Shown: positions 8,990 to 20,098, numbered from the stretch's first letter. The stretch: 64,000 nucleotides of DNA from Streptomyces minutiscleroticus (GCF_014650875.1 NZ_BMVU01000012.1:1-64000), one strand, 5' to 3'. Program-made: numbers and translations. The notes: generated from the sequence alone by a model not told the origin.

Positions 8990-9194
8990 GGCGGCCTCGC
9001 CTCAGCTGAATCGAATCGTCGGTTAAATGAGCTTAATGTGGCGTTTAACGTAAGGGGTGCCGGACGGCACGGCAAGGGGTTCGGGGTCTCCGAATCGCCG
9101 CCGCGGCCGGATCTGTCGGCCGTCAACTGCATCGACAGGCGGCCGAGTTGGGTTTCCGCCTGATGGTAAGTCACCTTAATGGCATGCTTAAGCC
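8990..9194. promoter_or_regulatory. Divergent promoter region with TTAA-centred inverted repeats
   Basis: This region is notably AT-rich for the window. GTTAAA (9022-9027) pairs with TTTAAC (9044-9049) across 16 nt. A second inverted repeat, GGCATG-CTTAAGC-CATGCC (9181-9199), has a TTAA centre and covers the ATG of the regulator at 9195. The shared TTAA core suggests two copies of one operator, with binding at the second blocking translation or transcription of the regulator itself. No Shine-Dalgarno precedes 9195, so the mRNA may be leaderless. Confidence 0.5.
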
Positions 9195-10538
9195 ATGCCG
9201 GACCGTGACGACCAGGAGACCATCGGGCGCAGGGTGCAGCGCCTGCGGACCGAACGCGGTCTGACGCAGAGGCAGTTGGCGGAGCCCGCCTACACCCCCG
9301 CGTACGTGTCGACGCTGGAGGCCGGCCGCGTCCGTCCCTCCGAGGAGGCGCTGCGGCACATCGCCGGGCGGCTCGGCGTCGCGTACGACGAGCTGGCCAC
9401 CGGACGCCCCGCCCGCCTCGCCACCGATCTGCGGCTGCGCCTCACGGACGCGCAGCGCACGCTCGCCACCGGCGAGGCCGAGGTGGCCGCCGAGCAGTAC
9501 GCGCAGCTGCTCGCCGAGGCCGAGGAGCACGGTCTGGACGCGGAGGCGGCGGCCGCGCTGCTCGGCCTCGGCGAGTGCGCGCTGGAGTCCGGGAACCTGG
9601 CGGCCGGGCGGCTGCGGTTCGAGGAGGCGGAGAAGCGGCTCGCGGACGAGCCGCTGCCGGCCCGGGTGCCCGCGCTGCGCGGCCGGGCCGTCTCCCACTA
9701 CCTGGCGGGCGAACTGCGCTACGCCTGCTACCTGCTGGAGTCCGCGCTCGACGAGCTGAACCGCACCGGGATGCACGACCCCGACGCCCTGCTGCTCCTC
9801 TACACGGCCGTGATAGCGCCGTACATGGACATGGGCGCGCACGCGCGGGCCGCGCAGGCCGCCGAGTTCGCGCTGGCGCTCGCCCCGCAGGTGCGGGAGC
9901 CGGCGCTGGTGGCGCGCATGCACCGCTCGGTGGCCCGCACGATGATCGCCGAGGGGCGGATCGCGGACGCCGACGCGTCGCTGGCCAAGGCGGCCGAGCT
10001 CTACCGCCAGCTCCAGATCCGCACCGAGCTGGCCCACTGCCACTGGATGCGCGGCTACCTGTACGCCCAGAACGGCGAGCTGGAGCGCGCGGAGAGCGAG
10101 CTGCGCGAGGCGCAGGAGATGCTCTCGGCCAAGCGGGCCGCCCTCTACACCAGCCAGGTCGCGGTGGAGCTGGCCGACGTGCTGCACCGCCGCGGCAAGT
10201 CCGACGAGGCGGCGGCCCTGCTCCACGACGTGCTGGGCGACCTGTCCTCCGAGCGCGGCGCGATCCACTCCGGCGCCGCGCACCGGCTGCTCGGCATCAT
10301 CGCGGAGGACGCCCGCGACACGGACAGGGCGGAGGAGCACTACGTACGGGCGCTGAGCCTGCTGGAGCGGGCGGGCGCGGCCGGCGACCTGGCCGACCTG
10401 TGCCGCCTCCTCGGCGACCTGCTGCGGCGCACCGGGCGGGTGGAGGCGGCCCTCGACGCGTACCGCACGGGCCTCGGCCACCGCACGGCCCCCGGCACGA
10501 CGACCCTGGGCCCGGCCCCGGCCCAGCCCCCGCTCTGA
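9195..10538 (+). CDS. XRE-family regulator with C-terminal TPR repeats (RRNPP-like)
   Basis: This 447-residue protein starts with a helix-turn-helix at about residues 8-65 (IGRRVQRLRTERGLTQRQLA, YVSTLEAGRVRPSEEALRHI). About 350 residues of tetratricopeptide-like helices follow, with repeated Ala-rich pairs such as AEQYAQLLAEAEEHG and AEEHYVRALSLLERAGA. In Firmicutes this layout belongs to PlcR/NprR/Rgg regulators that bind secreted peptides re-imported into the cell. Similar actinomycete proteins exist, but their ligands are mostly unknown. The divergent small exported peptide gene at 8810 is the obvious candidate partner. An inverted repeat over the start codon suggests autoregulation. Confidence 0.8.
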   Translation: MPDRDDQETIGRRVQRLRTERGLTQRQLAEPAYTPAYVSTLEAGRVRPSEEALRHIAGRLGVAYDELATGRPARLATDLRLRLTDAQRTLATGEAEVAAEQYAQLLAEAEEHGLDAEAAAALLGLGECALESGNLAAGRLRFEEAEKRLADEPLPARVPALRGRAVSHYLAGELRYACYLLESALDELNRTGMHDPDALLLLYTAVIAPYMDMGAHARAAQAAEFALALAPQVREPALVARMHRSVARTMIAEGRIADADASLAKAAELYRQLQIRTELAHCHWMRGYLYAQNGELERAESELREAQEMLSAKRAALYTSQVAVELADVLHRRGKSDEAAALLHDVLGDLSSERGAIHSGAAHRLLGIIAEDARDTDRAEEHYVRALSLLERAGAAGDLADLCRLLGDLLRRTGRVEAALDAYRTGLGHRTAPGTTTLGPAPAQPPL

Positions 10539-10549
10539 CCGGCCGCATC

Positions 10550-10675
10550 CCCGCTCCGACCGGCCCGGACACCGCTCCGGGCGGCCCAGCCCCCGCTCCG
10601 ACCGGCTCGGTCCTCGCTCCGACAGGCCCGGACACCGCTCCGAGCGGTCCGGCCCCCGCTCCGGCCGCGAGGAGC
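10550..10675 (+). repeat. Two degenerate ~63 bp direct repeats
   Basis: Just after the regulator stop, the word GCTCCGACCGGCCCGGACAC occurs near 10556 and again, with changes, near 10618. Related CCGCTCC words lie in between. The copies are imperfect and contain no gene. Such GC-rich duplications are common between Streptomyces genes. Confidence 0.5.
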
Positions 10676-10785
10676 GGCTGACCCGGCGGCGTACGCCCGG
10701 CGGCGGAGCGGCGGGCACGGGCCGGCGCGGCCTCCCGGCCGCGCTGCGGCACGACTTCCTGCGCGCAGGCGGCCTCCTGGTGGTG

Positions 10786-11208
10786 GGCGCGACCGCGCCT
10801 TCGCGCTCCGCTTCTCGTCCGCGGCCTGGCTGGTGGCCGTGGCCGCGAGCGTCCCCACCGGCCGGCGGCCCCGTCGACCCGACGCTCGGCGAGTTCGCCT
10901 CCCGCGCCGGGTGGGACACCGGGGCGTCCATGGCGGGCCGCACCCTGCGCCTGACGGGCTTCGTCACCCGGAGCGACGGCGGCACCTGGCACGTCGCCCG
11001 CCTCCTGGTCTCCTGCTGCGCCGCCGACGCCCGGGCGCTGAAGGTCGAGGTGCGGGGGGCCGGCGCCCCGGCGGCCGACACCTGGGTGACGGTGACCGGC
11101 ACCTGGCACCCCACGGGCACCCCGGGCACGGAGTCGGCCGTCCCGGTCCTGGACGCGACGGAGGCCGGCGCGACGGAGGAGCCCACGGACCCTTACGAGA
11201 AGCGGTAG
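10786..11208 (+). pseudogene. Broken DUF1980/TIGR03943-type membrane protein gene
   Basis: The last 110 codons (to 11208) are well preserved and resemble the C-terminal domain of TIGR03943/DUF1980 proteins: TLGEFASR, RTLRLTGFVT and LLVSCCAADARALKVEVRG. Intact family members have an N-terminal part with two membrane helices. Here the frame upstream of about 10870 gives only Pro/Arg/Trp-rich text, while a hydrophobic piece (FSSAAWLVAVAASV) is seen one frame over at about 10800-10850. The best reading is a truncated gene with a frameshift near 10850-10873. The family is often linked with a permease and zinc-related genes, none of which is here. An expressed short form cannot be excluded. Confidence 0.5.
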
Positions 11209-11403
11209 TCCGCCCACGGAACTCGCTTACGGAGGGCGGAAGTTCTCCGGGGCGTCTGCTCCGGCCTCCTGATCCGTGGCTGAAGACAAGGGTGTTCACC
11301 GTGTGCTTCTTGTGTTGTGCTTCGATGTACGCCACGTACGGGACCTGTACGCACGGCGGACTCGGCCGCATCGCACGGGACTTCGCAGACACCGGCGGGG
11401 GGC

Positions 11404-11913
11404 ATGGACGAGGAAGAGTTCGACGCGTTCTACGCCGCCGCGTTCCCGCGGCTGACCGGCCAGCTCTACGCCTTCACCGGGGATCACGGCGAGGCGCAGG
11501 ACGTCGTCCAGGAGGCGTTCGTACGCGCCTGGGACCACCGGCGGGACTTCCTCGCCGACGGGTCGCCCGAGGCGTGGATACGCACCGTCGCGATGCGGCT
11601 GGCCGTCAGCCGCTGGCGGCGCGCCCGGCGCTGGCTGGAACTGGTGCGCCGGGACCCTCCGCAGGACCACGTGCCGGGTCCCGGTCCCGACCGCACGGCG
11701 CTCGTGGCCGCGCTGCGCACGCTGCCCGAGACCCAGCGGATGGCCATCGTTCTGCACCATCTGTGCGACTTGACCATCGAACAGGTAGCCTCCGAGACCG
11801 GTGCGCCCGTGGGCACGGTCAAGGCCCGGTTGTCCCGCGGCCGGGCGGCGCTGGCCCGGCGGCTCGGCGAGACCGACGGGCTGGGCGAGAGGGAGGACGG
11901 GCGTGTCCGGTGA
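11404..11913 (+). CDS. ECF sigma factor, SigE-family type
   Basis: The 169-residue protein has a sigma-70 region 2 (EEFDAFYAAAFPRLTGQLYA, QDVVQEAFVRAWDHR) and region 4 (ALRTLPETQRMAIVLHHLC, LTIEQVASETGAPVGTVKAR). Spacing and length fit small ECF sigma factors annotated as SigE-family RNA polymerase sigma factors in actinomycetes. It starts at ATG 11404, following a G-rich tract. Its end overlaps the start of the next gene by 11 bp, the usual arrangement of a sigma factor with its anti-sigma factor. Upstream, TTCACC...CTTCTTG around 11290-11320 might form a promoter, but I cannot define it. Confidence 0.88.
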   Translation: MDEEEFDAFYAAAFPRLTGQLYAFTGDHGEAQDVVQEAFVRAWDHRRDFLADGSPEAWIRTVAMRLAVSRWRRARRWLELVRRDPPQDHVPGPGPDRTALVAALRTLPETQRMAIVLHHLCDLTIEQVASETGAPVGTVKARLSRGRAALARRLGETDGLGEREDGRVR

Positions 11914-12730
11914 GCCTGTGCCCGGGGGGCCGGGGAAGGGCGGGACGGCGGACGGCGGAAGCGGCGGGACCGCGGGGGGCGTCGAGAACGGCTCGGAACT
12001 CTCGTCCCTGTTACGTGAGTTGGCCGCGGCCCACGAGACGCCGGCGCCGGTGTCCGGCGCGGAGATCCGCGGCCGCGCGGTGCGGCGCGGGTGCCGCCGC
12101 CGCGCCACCGCGGCGGCCTCGGGCGCGACCGGCGCGGCGGCCCTCGCCCTCGCGCTCACCCTGGCGTTCACCGGCGCCCCGGACGGGCGGCACGGACACG
12201 GACAGCACGGGCACACGGCCGCGGACCGCCCGGCGGCGAGCACCTCGGCGACCCCGTCGTCCCCGGCGGCCGGGCGGGGGGTGCCGGTCGCGCGCGTGGA
12301 CCTCGCCCGCCGCGTCCTGACCGTCGCCGGCCGTACGCTGCCCATCTCCTCCGGCGCGGAACGCACGCCCACGCCCACGGGCCGGATGACCGTGATCGCC
12401 AAGTACGAGATCACCGTGGTGCCCGGGACGCGGACCGGGAGCGGGACGCACGGCCTCAAGGCCCCCTGGGTGATAGAGCTGCGGGCCCCCGGCGACCGCA
12501 CCGGCTACATCCTGGCCCTCACCCACGACGAGAAGGCGCCCGGTGCCCGGGACCGCACGGGCGGCTGGATCGGCCTGCGCACGCGGGACGCCAAGTGGCT
12601 CTACCAGCGGCTGGCCCCCGGCGCGGCCGTCGAGGTCGAGGGCTCCGCCCCGGACGCGGGACGGAGCGCGGACGCCGGGAGCGCGCCCGCGTCCCCGGCT
12701 CCGGGGAGTCCGGGCCCCGAGAGCCCCTGA
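11903..12730 (+). CDS. Putative membrane anti-sigma partner with a degenerate L,D-transpeptidase-like domain
   Basis: This 275-residue protein overlaps the sigma gene. Residues 1-68 are cytoplasmic (SELSSLLRELAAAHE, AEIRGRAVRRGCRRRA), a helix spans about 72-90, and a Ser/Pro linker leads to an outside domain at about 130-255. That domain follows the YkuD pattern: VARVDLARRVLTVAG, PTPTGRMTV, LKAPWVIEL, then THDEKA-TGGWIGLR. In active enzymes the last part reads IHG...S-H-G-C-I-R. Here the His is kept, but the catalytic Cys position is Trp and the Arg is Gly. It is probably a wall sensor or binding module rather than an enzyme. The anti-sigma role comes from gene order and topology only. Confidence 0.7.
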   Translation: MSGEPVPGGPGKGGTADGGSGGTAGGVENGSELSSLLRELAAAHETPAPVSGAEIRGRAVRRGCRRRATAAASGATGAAALALALTLAFTGAPDGRHGHGQHGHTAADRPAASTSATPSSPAAGRGVPVARVDLARRVLTVAGRTLPISSGAERTPTPTGRMTVIAKYEITVVPGTRTGSGTHGLKAPWVIELRAPGDRTGYILALTHDEKAPGARDRTGGWIGLRTRDAKWLYQRLAPGAAVEVEGSAPDAGRSADAGSAPASPAPGSPGPESP

Positions 12731-12758
12731 CGTGTCCGGCGGCGGCCGTCCGCCGTCC

Positions 12759-13148
12759 TCAGCCCCTGCGGCGTCCTCCTGCGGCCACCGTCTCCCGTGG
12801 CTGCTCCCAGTCGCACGGCGCCGGGACACCCGGCGGCACCGCCCCGTGCTCCTTGAGCGCCACGCTCACCAGCCCGAGCAGCAGCTGCACGTCCGCGTCG
12901 CAGTCCAGCAGGACGGTGATCCAGTCCGCGCCGGGGTGGGCGCGTATGGCGCTGTTGTGCTGGAGCTGGGGGCGCAGGCGCTCGACGGCCGTGCGCGTGA
13001 GGTTGAGGTCGGCGGCGTCGTCGGAATGGAAATGGACGATGTCGTGTCCGGCCGATGCGAAGGCGTGCCCAACGGCGCACCGGGACGGGCCACTTACCAG
13101 GTTCGGCCATGTCTCCAGCAGAGCCATGGCGCGATGAGCCGCGGTCAT
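12759..13148 (-). CDS. Luciferase-domain (DUF5519-like) protein
   Basis: The 129-residue protein starts at ATG 13148 with GAGG 8 nt upstream. Motifs recalled from this actinomycete family are HRAMALLETWPNL, DIVHFHSDDAADLNL, SAIRAHPGADWITVLLD and DVQLLLGLVSVAL. The family is annotated as luciferase-domain proteins, but no light-related or enzymatic role is established. The gene is convergent with the anti-sigma-like gene, with 28 bp between stops. GTG 13166 would add six residues. Confidence 0.75.
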   Translation of the reverse strand: MTAAHRAMALLETWPNLVSGPSRCAVGHAFASAGHDIVHFHSDDAADLNLTRTAVERLRPQLQHNSAIRAHPGADWITVLLDCDADVQLLLGLVSVALKEHGAVPPGVPAPCDWEQPRETVAAGGRRRG

Positions 13149-13621
13149 AACCACATCCTCGCGCACGCTTCACCTGGAGGACCAGCCCTGTCCACCCGTC
13201 ACTTCTCCCCCGTCCTCCGCGGCCCCTCCGCGCCGGGGCGCACCACGCGCCCCGGTGTCGCCCGGCCGCGGGGCGCGGGGCGCGCCGTCGCCGCCCGGCG
13301 GGCGGCCGGACGCGCCGGCGGGAGCGGTGGACGCGGCGGGGCCCGTACGGCATCCGCGCCGCACCGGGGGCGCGCGGGCGGGACGCCCCGGACCAGGGAC
13401 GTCAGGCCGATGGGTCAGCGTGCCCGCACCGGGTCCGCCGCCGTCCGCGCGGTGCCCCGGGCCCCGTGACGGCTGGGCGGTCCGCGTCCGAGGGGTGCCG
13501 GCCGTCCCGGTTTCCGGCTCGTTTCCGGCGTGCGCCCGCAGGCCAATTCGTTCGAAAACTGATGGTATGGCTGCTTGTGTGCCTTGATGGGGATACGGGC
13601 GAACCGCAGGGAGGTGTCGGA
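13149..13621. other. Gene-free GC-rich stretch upstream of the GAF-PP2C gene
   Basis: No frame carries a convincing protein from 13160 to 13540; all are Arg/Pro/Gly-rich. The segment from 13540 to 13600 is less GC-rich (TTCGTTCGAAAACTG, TATGGCT) and probably holds the promoter of the downstream phosphatase. Confidence 0.4.
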
Positions 13622-15478
13622 TTGAGGCGGGGCGATGCGGGCCCGGGGCCCGTGGAATCAGCGGACGAGCACGAGTGGACCGGCGCGCGGCCGTCGTCCG
13701 GACCGCCGCCGGCCGGGGGACCGCCGGTGACGGGTCCGCCGGACGCGGAGCCGCCGGACGTGGAGCCGCCGGACGTGGAGCCGCCGGACGTGGACTTACC
13801 GGTGCCCGGGGAGGGCCGCACCGGGGCGGTCCCGCGGGGACCGGTCGCGGGGGAGCCGGGCGGGAGGGGGCCGGGCGGCCGGAGGCCGCCCGAGGAGGAC
13901 GCGGAGGGGCAGGACGCGTACGGGAGCGGTTCGTACGGGAGGGGTCCCCACGGGAGCGGAGCGCGCGGCCCGTACGGTTCGCACGCTCCGTACGACCGGG
14001 GGCCACGCGGGAAGAAACCGTCCGGTCGAGGGCCGTCCGGTCAAGGACTGTCCGGCCAAGGGTCGTCAGGCCGGGGGCCGTACGACCAGGATCCTCACGG
14101 CCGGGAGTCGCCCGGCCGGGATCCGCGTGCTCAGGACCCGCCCGGCCGGGAACCGCTCGGCAGTGATCCCTCCGCGCGGTTCAGGGCCGCCCCCGCGCCG
14201 GTCGTCCTGGCCTCGCTCGGACCGGTCGAGGACGCCGTCGAGTCGATCGGCACCCGCCAGGACGAGCGGAACACCTGCGCGGAGCTCGCCGCGTTCGTGT
14301 GCCGGCACGGCTGCGAGGCCGGCGAGGTGGACCTGCTCGACGAGGACCTGCCGGCGGGCCGGCACGCGCCCGACCCGCCCCTGGCCAGGGTCGCCACCGC
14401 GGGCCGGCGCGACCTGCTGGAACCGCGCGTCCCCGGCTCCGTCCGCTCGCTCAGGGTGCAGGCGCTCGACGAGGGGCACCCGATCACCGCCTCGGACGAC
14501 CTCAGCGGGGGCGTGCCGCGCCGGGCCGTGTCGGTGCCGCTGCTCGCGCACGGCCGGCTGTACGGCGTGCTGCTCGCCGTCCGCACGGGCGCGCCCTTCA
14601 CCCACCGGGAGACCACGACGATGCACTACGCGGCGCGGCTCGCCGCCGTGCACATCGGTCACGCCCGCCGCCGTGCGAGGGCGCGGGGCACGGCGCTCGA
14701 CCTGCGGCGCACCCTGCCGGCCGGGTCCGGGCACCCGCACCCGAACCTCGACGTCGCCACCCGCTTCCTGCCCGTGGGCGGCGGCGCCGCGGCCGGCGGG
14801 GACTGGTGCGAGACGGTGCGGCTGCGCTTCGGGCGGACCCTGCTGGTGGCGGGCGACGTGATGGGGAACGGCCTGGAGGCCGCCGTCGACATGAACGCGT
14901 ACCGTTCGATGCTGCGCTACGTCGCCGCCGCCGGCCCGTCCCCGCACCAGGTGCTGTGCCGGCTCGACGACGCCGCCGCCGGGGACGGCGCCCGGCGCCC
15001 GGCGACCTGCCTGCTCGTCCGCGTCGACCCGGTGCGCGGCACGGCCGTCCTGTCCAGCGCGGGGCACCTGCCGCCGGTGGTCTTCGCGGGGGACGGCACG
15101 GCCCGGCTGCTCCCCCTGCCGGTCGGTCCGCCGCTGGGTGCGGGCGTGGGCGGCTACGAGGCCGTCACGCACGCCCTCGCGCCCGGGGACGCGCTGCTGA
15201 TGTTCACCGACGGCCTGGTGGAGCGGAGGGGCGTGGACATCGACGCGGCGCTGGGCCGGCTGACGGCCCTGACCCCGCCGGCCGGCGCCGACCTGCGCCA
15301 TCTGCTCGACCGGGTCCTCACGGCCCTGGAGACCCACAGCGCCGAGGACGACGTGGCGGTCCTGGCCGCGCGGATCAGCCCCGGCGCGGGGGTGCGCGCG
15401 CCGGGGAACGGTGCGGAGGACGTGGCGGAGGGGGCGGGGGAAGGGGCGCCGGAGACCACCGGGACCGTGGGGGCGTAG
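13622..15478 (+). CDS. GAF-domain SpoIIE/PP2C phosphatase with a repetitive N-terminal tail
   Basis: The protein has about 618 residues. The first 190 are disordered, with three EPPDV units (15 bp DNA repeats near 13745-13790) and many GRGPSGQ-like words. A GAF-like region follows at about 195-370 (ERNTCAELAAFVCRHG, PFTHRETTTMHYAARLA). A SpoIIE phosphatase domain occupies about 375-600, with FLPVGGGAAAGGDW, GDVMGNG, TDGLVERRG and AEDDVAVL. This is the common Streptomyces RsbU-like design that acts on anti-sigma antagonists. TTG 13622 was chosen for GGGAGG 7 nt upstream; GTG 13651 and further-upstream starts are possible. The target is unknown. Confidence 0.8.
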   Translation: MRRGDAGPGPVESADEHEWTGARPSSGPPPAGGPPVTGPPDAEPPDVEPPDVEPPDVDLPVPGEGRTGAVPRGPVAGEPGGRGPGGRRPPEEDAEGQDAYGSGSYGRGPHGSGARGPYGSHAPYDRGPRGKKPSGRGPSGQGLSGQGSSGRGPYDQDPHGRESPGRDPRAQDPPGREPLGSDPSARFRAAPAPVVLASLGPVEDAVESIGTRQDERNTCAELAAFVCRHGCEAGEVDLLDEDLPAGRHAPDPPLARVATAGRRDLLEPRVPGSVRSLRVQALDEGHPITASDDLSGGVPRRAVSVPLLAHGRLYGVLLAVRTGAPFTHRETTTMHYAARLAAVHIGHARRRARARGTALDLRRTLPAGSGHPHPNLDVATRFLPVGGGAAAGGDWCETVRLRFGRTLLVAGDVMGNGLEAAVDMNAYRSMLRYVAAAGPSPHQVLCRLDDAAAGDGARRPATCLLVRVDPVRGTAVLSSAGHLPPVVFAGDGTARLLPLPVGPPLGAGVGGYEAVTHALAPGDALLMFTDGLVERRGVDIDAALGRLTALTPPAGADLRHLLDRVLTALETHSAEDDVAVLAARISPGAGVRAPGNGAEDVAEGAGEGAPETTGTVGA

Positions 15479-15485
15479 GCCCGGC

Positions 15486-16010
15486 TCAGTGGTCCGCGTA
15501 GCCGATGGCGCCCACGGTCCAGGCGCTGACGTCCTTCAGGGCGACGCGGTACATGCCGCCGGTGTCGGGGATGCCGACATTGCCCTGGAGGATGCGGGCG
15601 ACGTGGAAGTGCAGGTGGGTGGGGCGGGCGACCGGGCGAGGCGAGTCGCCGTCCGCCCGCTCGGGCGGCCCGGCCCCCTCGGGCGGGTCGTGCGGGGCCC
15701 GGGGACCGTCGGACCCCGCGAAGACGGCGGCGAAGGCGCCCAGCCGGTCGGAGTCCCGCAGCACCTCCGCGACGCGCTGCCTCCACAGCGACTCCGGCGC
15801 CAGCCGCCCGGTGAGGACGGCGCCGGGGATCACCACGGTGAGGGACATCTGGTTGCTGTGCTCCGACTCCACCATCGCGGCGATGTCGGCCAGCAACTCG
15901 TCGGGGTGCGACCCGGCGGAGGACGCGCGGTGCGGCTCGGGGAGCGATGCCCGCGGGGCCTCGGGAAGCGACTCGGGGTGCGCCATGGGGAGCGACTCGG
16001 GGTGCGCCAT
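15486..16010 (-). CDS. Conserved actinomycete protein of unknown function
   Basis: The 174-residue protein ends 8 bp from the convergent phosphatase stop. Its N-terminus is a duplicated octapeptide (MAHPESLP twice), encoded by two nearly identical 24 bp units. A conserved-looking body follows (DELLADIAAMVESEHSNQM, LTVVIPGAVLTGRLAPESLW) and a C-terminal block HLHFHVARILQGNVGIPDTGGMY. The spacer between them is Asp/Pro-rich. There is no signal peptide or membrane helix. The duplicated ATGs make the true start uncertain (16010, 15986 or upstream). Function unknown. Confidence 0.65.
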   Translation of the reverse strand: MAHPESLPMAHPESLPEAPRASLPEPHRASSAGSHPDELLADIAAMVESEHSNQMSLTVVIPGAVLTGRLAPESLWRQRVAEVLRDSDRLGAFAAVFAGSDGPRAPHDPPEGAGPPERADGDSPRPVARPTHLHFHVARILQGNVGIPDTGGMYRVALKDVSAWTVGAIGYADH

Positions 16011-16182
16011 GGCCGATGACTCTACTACCGTACCGCCGTGCCGCGACGGCACCACGGCGCCGTTCGCGCGCCCCGCGCGCGCCGTGACCGGTCGGCCGCC
16101 CCGGACCCGCCGGGCCTCGGCCCGCAGTCGGGTCCGGACTCGGGCCCGTGTCCGGCCGCGACGTGGCGCCGGGCGACGCGGG

Positions 16183-16395
16183 GGCCGCGGCGGGCGGAGC
16201 GAGCACGGTGACCGGCTCGCCGGGCCCGGGCGCGGGCGGCGTCATCTGCTCCGACGGCGGCTTCGGCGGGGTGGTCCGCTGGAGGAGGACGGTGTCGAAG
16301 CTCACCGTGCCGGTCTTCTCCGGCACCGTGATGTGGTCGAGGACCGTAGTGTCGGCCTGGTCGGCGAGGGGAACCTTCGCCGCGGGTGAAAAATC
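16183..16395 (-). pseudogene. Possible gene remnant
   Basis: One minus-strand frame reads like a real protein for about 50 codons (KVPLADQADTTVLDHITV, TGTVSFDTVLLQRTTPPK) and then dissolves into Pro/Ala text. A stop lies just upstream of this stretch and the first possible start (GTG 16326) falls inside it, so no complete gene can be built. It may be a decayed gene or a chance frame. I do not recognise it. The rest of 16011-16437 holds nothing clear. Confidence 0.25.
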
Positions 16396-16437
16396 TCGCG
16401 CCCGGCCGTACGGCGGTCCTCACCGGTCTCACCGGCC

Positions 16438-16626
16438 TCATCGCCGAAGCGCCCGGTACCGCTTCAGGAGCGCGGTGATCCGCTCGTTGTCCCGCTTCCC
16501 GTTCAGCTCGGCCAGGAGGTCGTCGGGGCAGAGCCCGTAGAGGTCGCCCCACCACTTGCGGCCCCGGTCGTCCCAGATCCGGTAGCCGCCGGGGACCCCC
16601 CTGGCGACGAAACGTCTCCTGCCCAC
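16438..16626 (-). CDS. Small conserved protein, 62 residues
   Basis: The short basic protein begins GRRRFVARGVPGGYRIWDD and contains KWWGDLYGLCPDDLLAELNG and a basic tail KRYRALRR. GTG 16626 has GGGGGAG about 7 nt upstream. The Trp-rich core and consistent coding bias support a real gene. The domain is unnamed to me and the function is unknown. Confidence 0.65.
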   Translation of the reverse strand: MGRRRFVARGVPGGYRIWDDRGRKWWGDLYGLCPDDLLAELNGKRDNERITALLKRYRALRR

Positions 16627-16809
16627 CGGTGCTCTCCCCCGCCCCTCCGCGCACGTCCGCGCGCCGCCGTCCGAGGGGCGACCCTACGCGCGCCGCACGG
16701 CGGCGCGCGACGCGATATCCGGCGCCGCCCCACGACACGGCATCCGGCACCGGCCCGCCCGCCTCGCGGGACCGGGGACGCGGCCCGCGCCGTCCGTCCT
16801 GCCCGGACG

Positions 16810-16849
16810 ACGTGGAAGCCCCCGGGCCGGAACCCGGGGGCTTCCACGT
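16810..16849. terminator. Strong hairpin downstream of katG
   Basis: A perfect 17 bp stem (ACGTGGAAGCCCCCGGG at 16810-16826, its complement at 16833-16849) closes a 6 nt loop. It lies about 70 bp beyond the katG stop with no T-tract, as is usual for Streptomyces terminators. Confidence 0.8.
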
Positions 16850-16919
16850 CACTGACGAACCGGACGCGGCGGCGGACGGTGCCGATGACGTCGTCCGGCG
16901 TCATCGGCACCAGGCGGTG

Positions 16920-19596
<2,677 letters not shown>

Positions 19597-19687
19597 GAAG
19601 AAAGCCAAGCCCATGGCCGGTTGAGACCCACGCCCTCACCCATGGACCCGACCCCGCGCACCACCGAACGCGAATAGGTGAAACGAC

Positions 19688-20098
19688 ATGAGTGACCTGC
19701 TGGAGCGGCTGCGAGGGCGTGGCTGGCGGATGACGTCCCAGCGGCGCGTCGTCGCGGAGGTCCTCAGCGGCGACCACGTCCACCTCACGGCCGACGAGGT
19801 CCACGCCCGCGCCGTGGAGCGGCTGCCCGAGATATCCCGCGCGACCGTCTACAACACCCTGGGCGAACTGGTCACCCTGGGCGAGATCGTCGAGGTCTCC
19901 ACCGAGGGCCGGGCCAAGCGCTACGACCCCAACGCCCACCACCCCCACCAGCACCTGGTCTGCTCCGGCTGCGGCACGATCCGCGACGTCCACCCGGTGG
20001 GCGACCCCCTCTGCGACCTCCCGCCGGACCAGCGCTACGGATTCGTCGTATCGGAGGCGGAGGTCACCTACCGGGGGCTGTGCCCCGACTGTGCGTAG
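19688..20098 (+). CDS. furA: Fur-family peroxide-sensing repressor (FurA/CatR type)
   Basis: The 136-residue protein has a winged helix (RLRGRGWRMTSQRRVVAEV, ISRATVYNTLGELV) and the His-rich regulatory metal region DPNAHHPHQHLVC. Two CxxC pairs (CSGC and the terminal CPDC) form the structural zinc site. Divergence from katG identifies it as the peroxide-responsive FurA/CatR subgroup rather than Zur or an iron Fur. The start has AGGTGA about 6 nt upstream. It probably represses itself and katG until its metal site is oxidised. Confidence 0.9.
   Translation: MSDLLERLRGRGWRMTSQRRVVAEVLSGDHVHLTADEVHARAVERLPEISRATVYNTLGELVTLGEIVEVSTEGRAKRYDPNAHHPHQHLVCSGCGTIRDVHPVGDPLCDLPPDQRYGFVVSEAEVTYRGLCPDCA

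Noticed and set aside
13740..13795. CRISPR array
   Set aside because: The repeats are 15 bp, have no spacers, and encode EPPDV inside a phosphatase gene. No CRISPR-like array is seen elsewhere.
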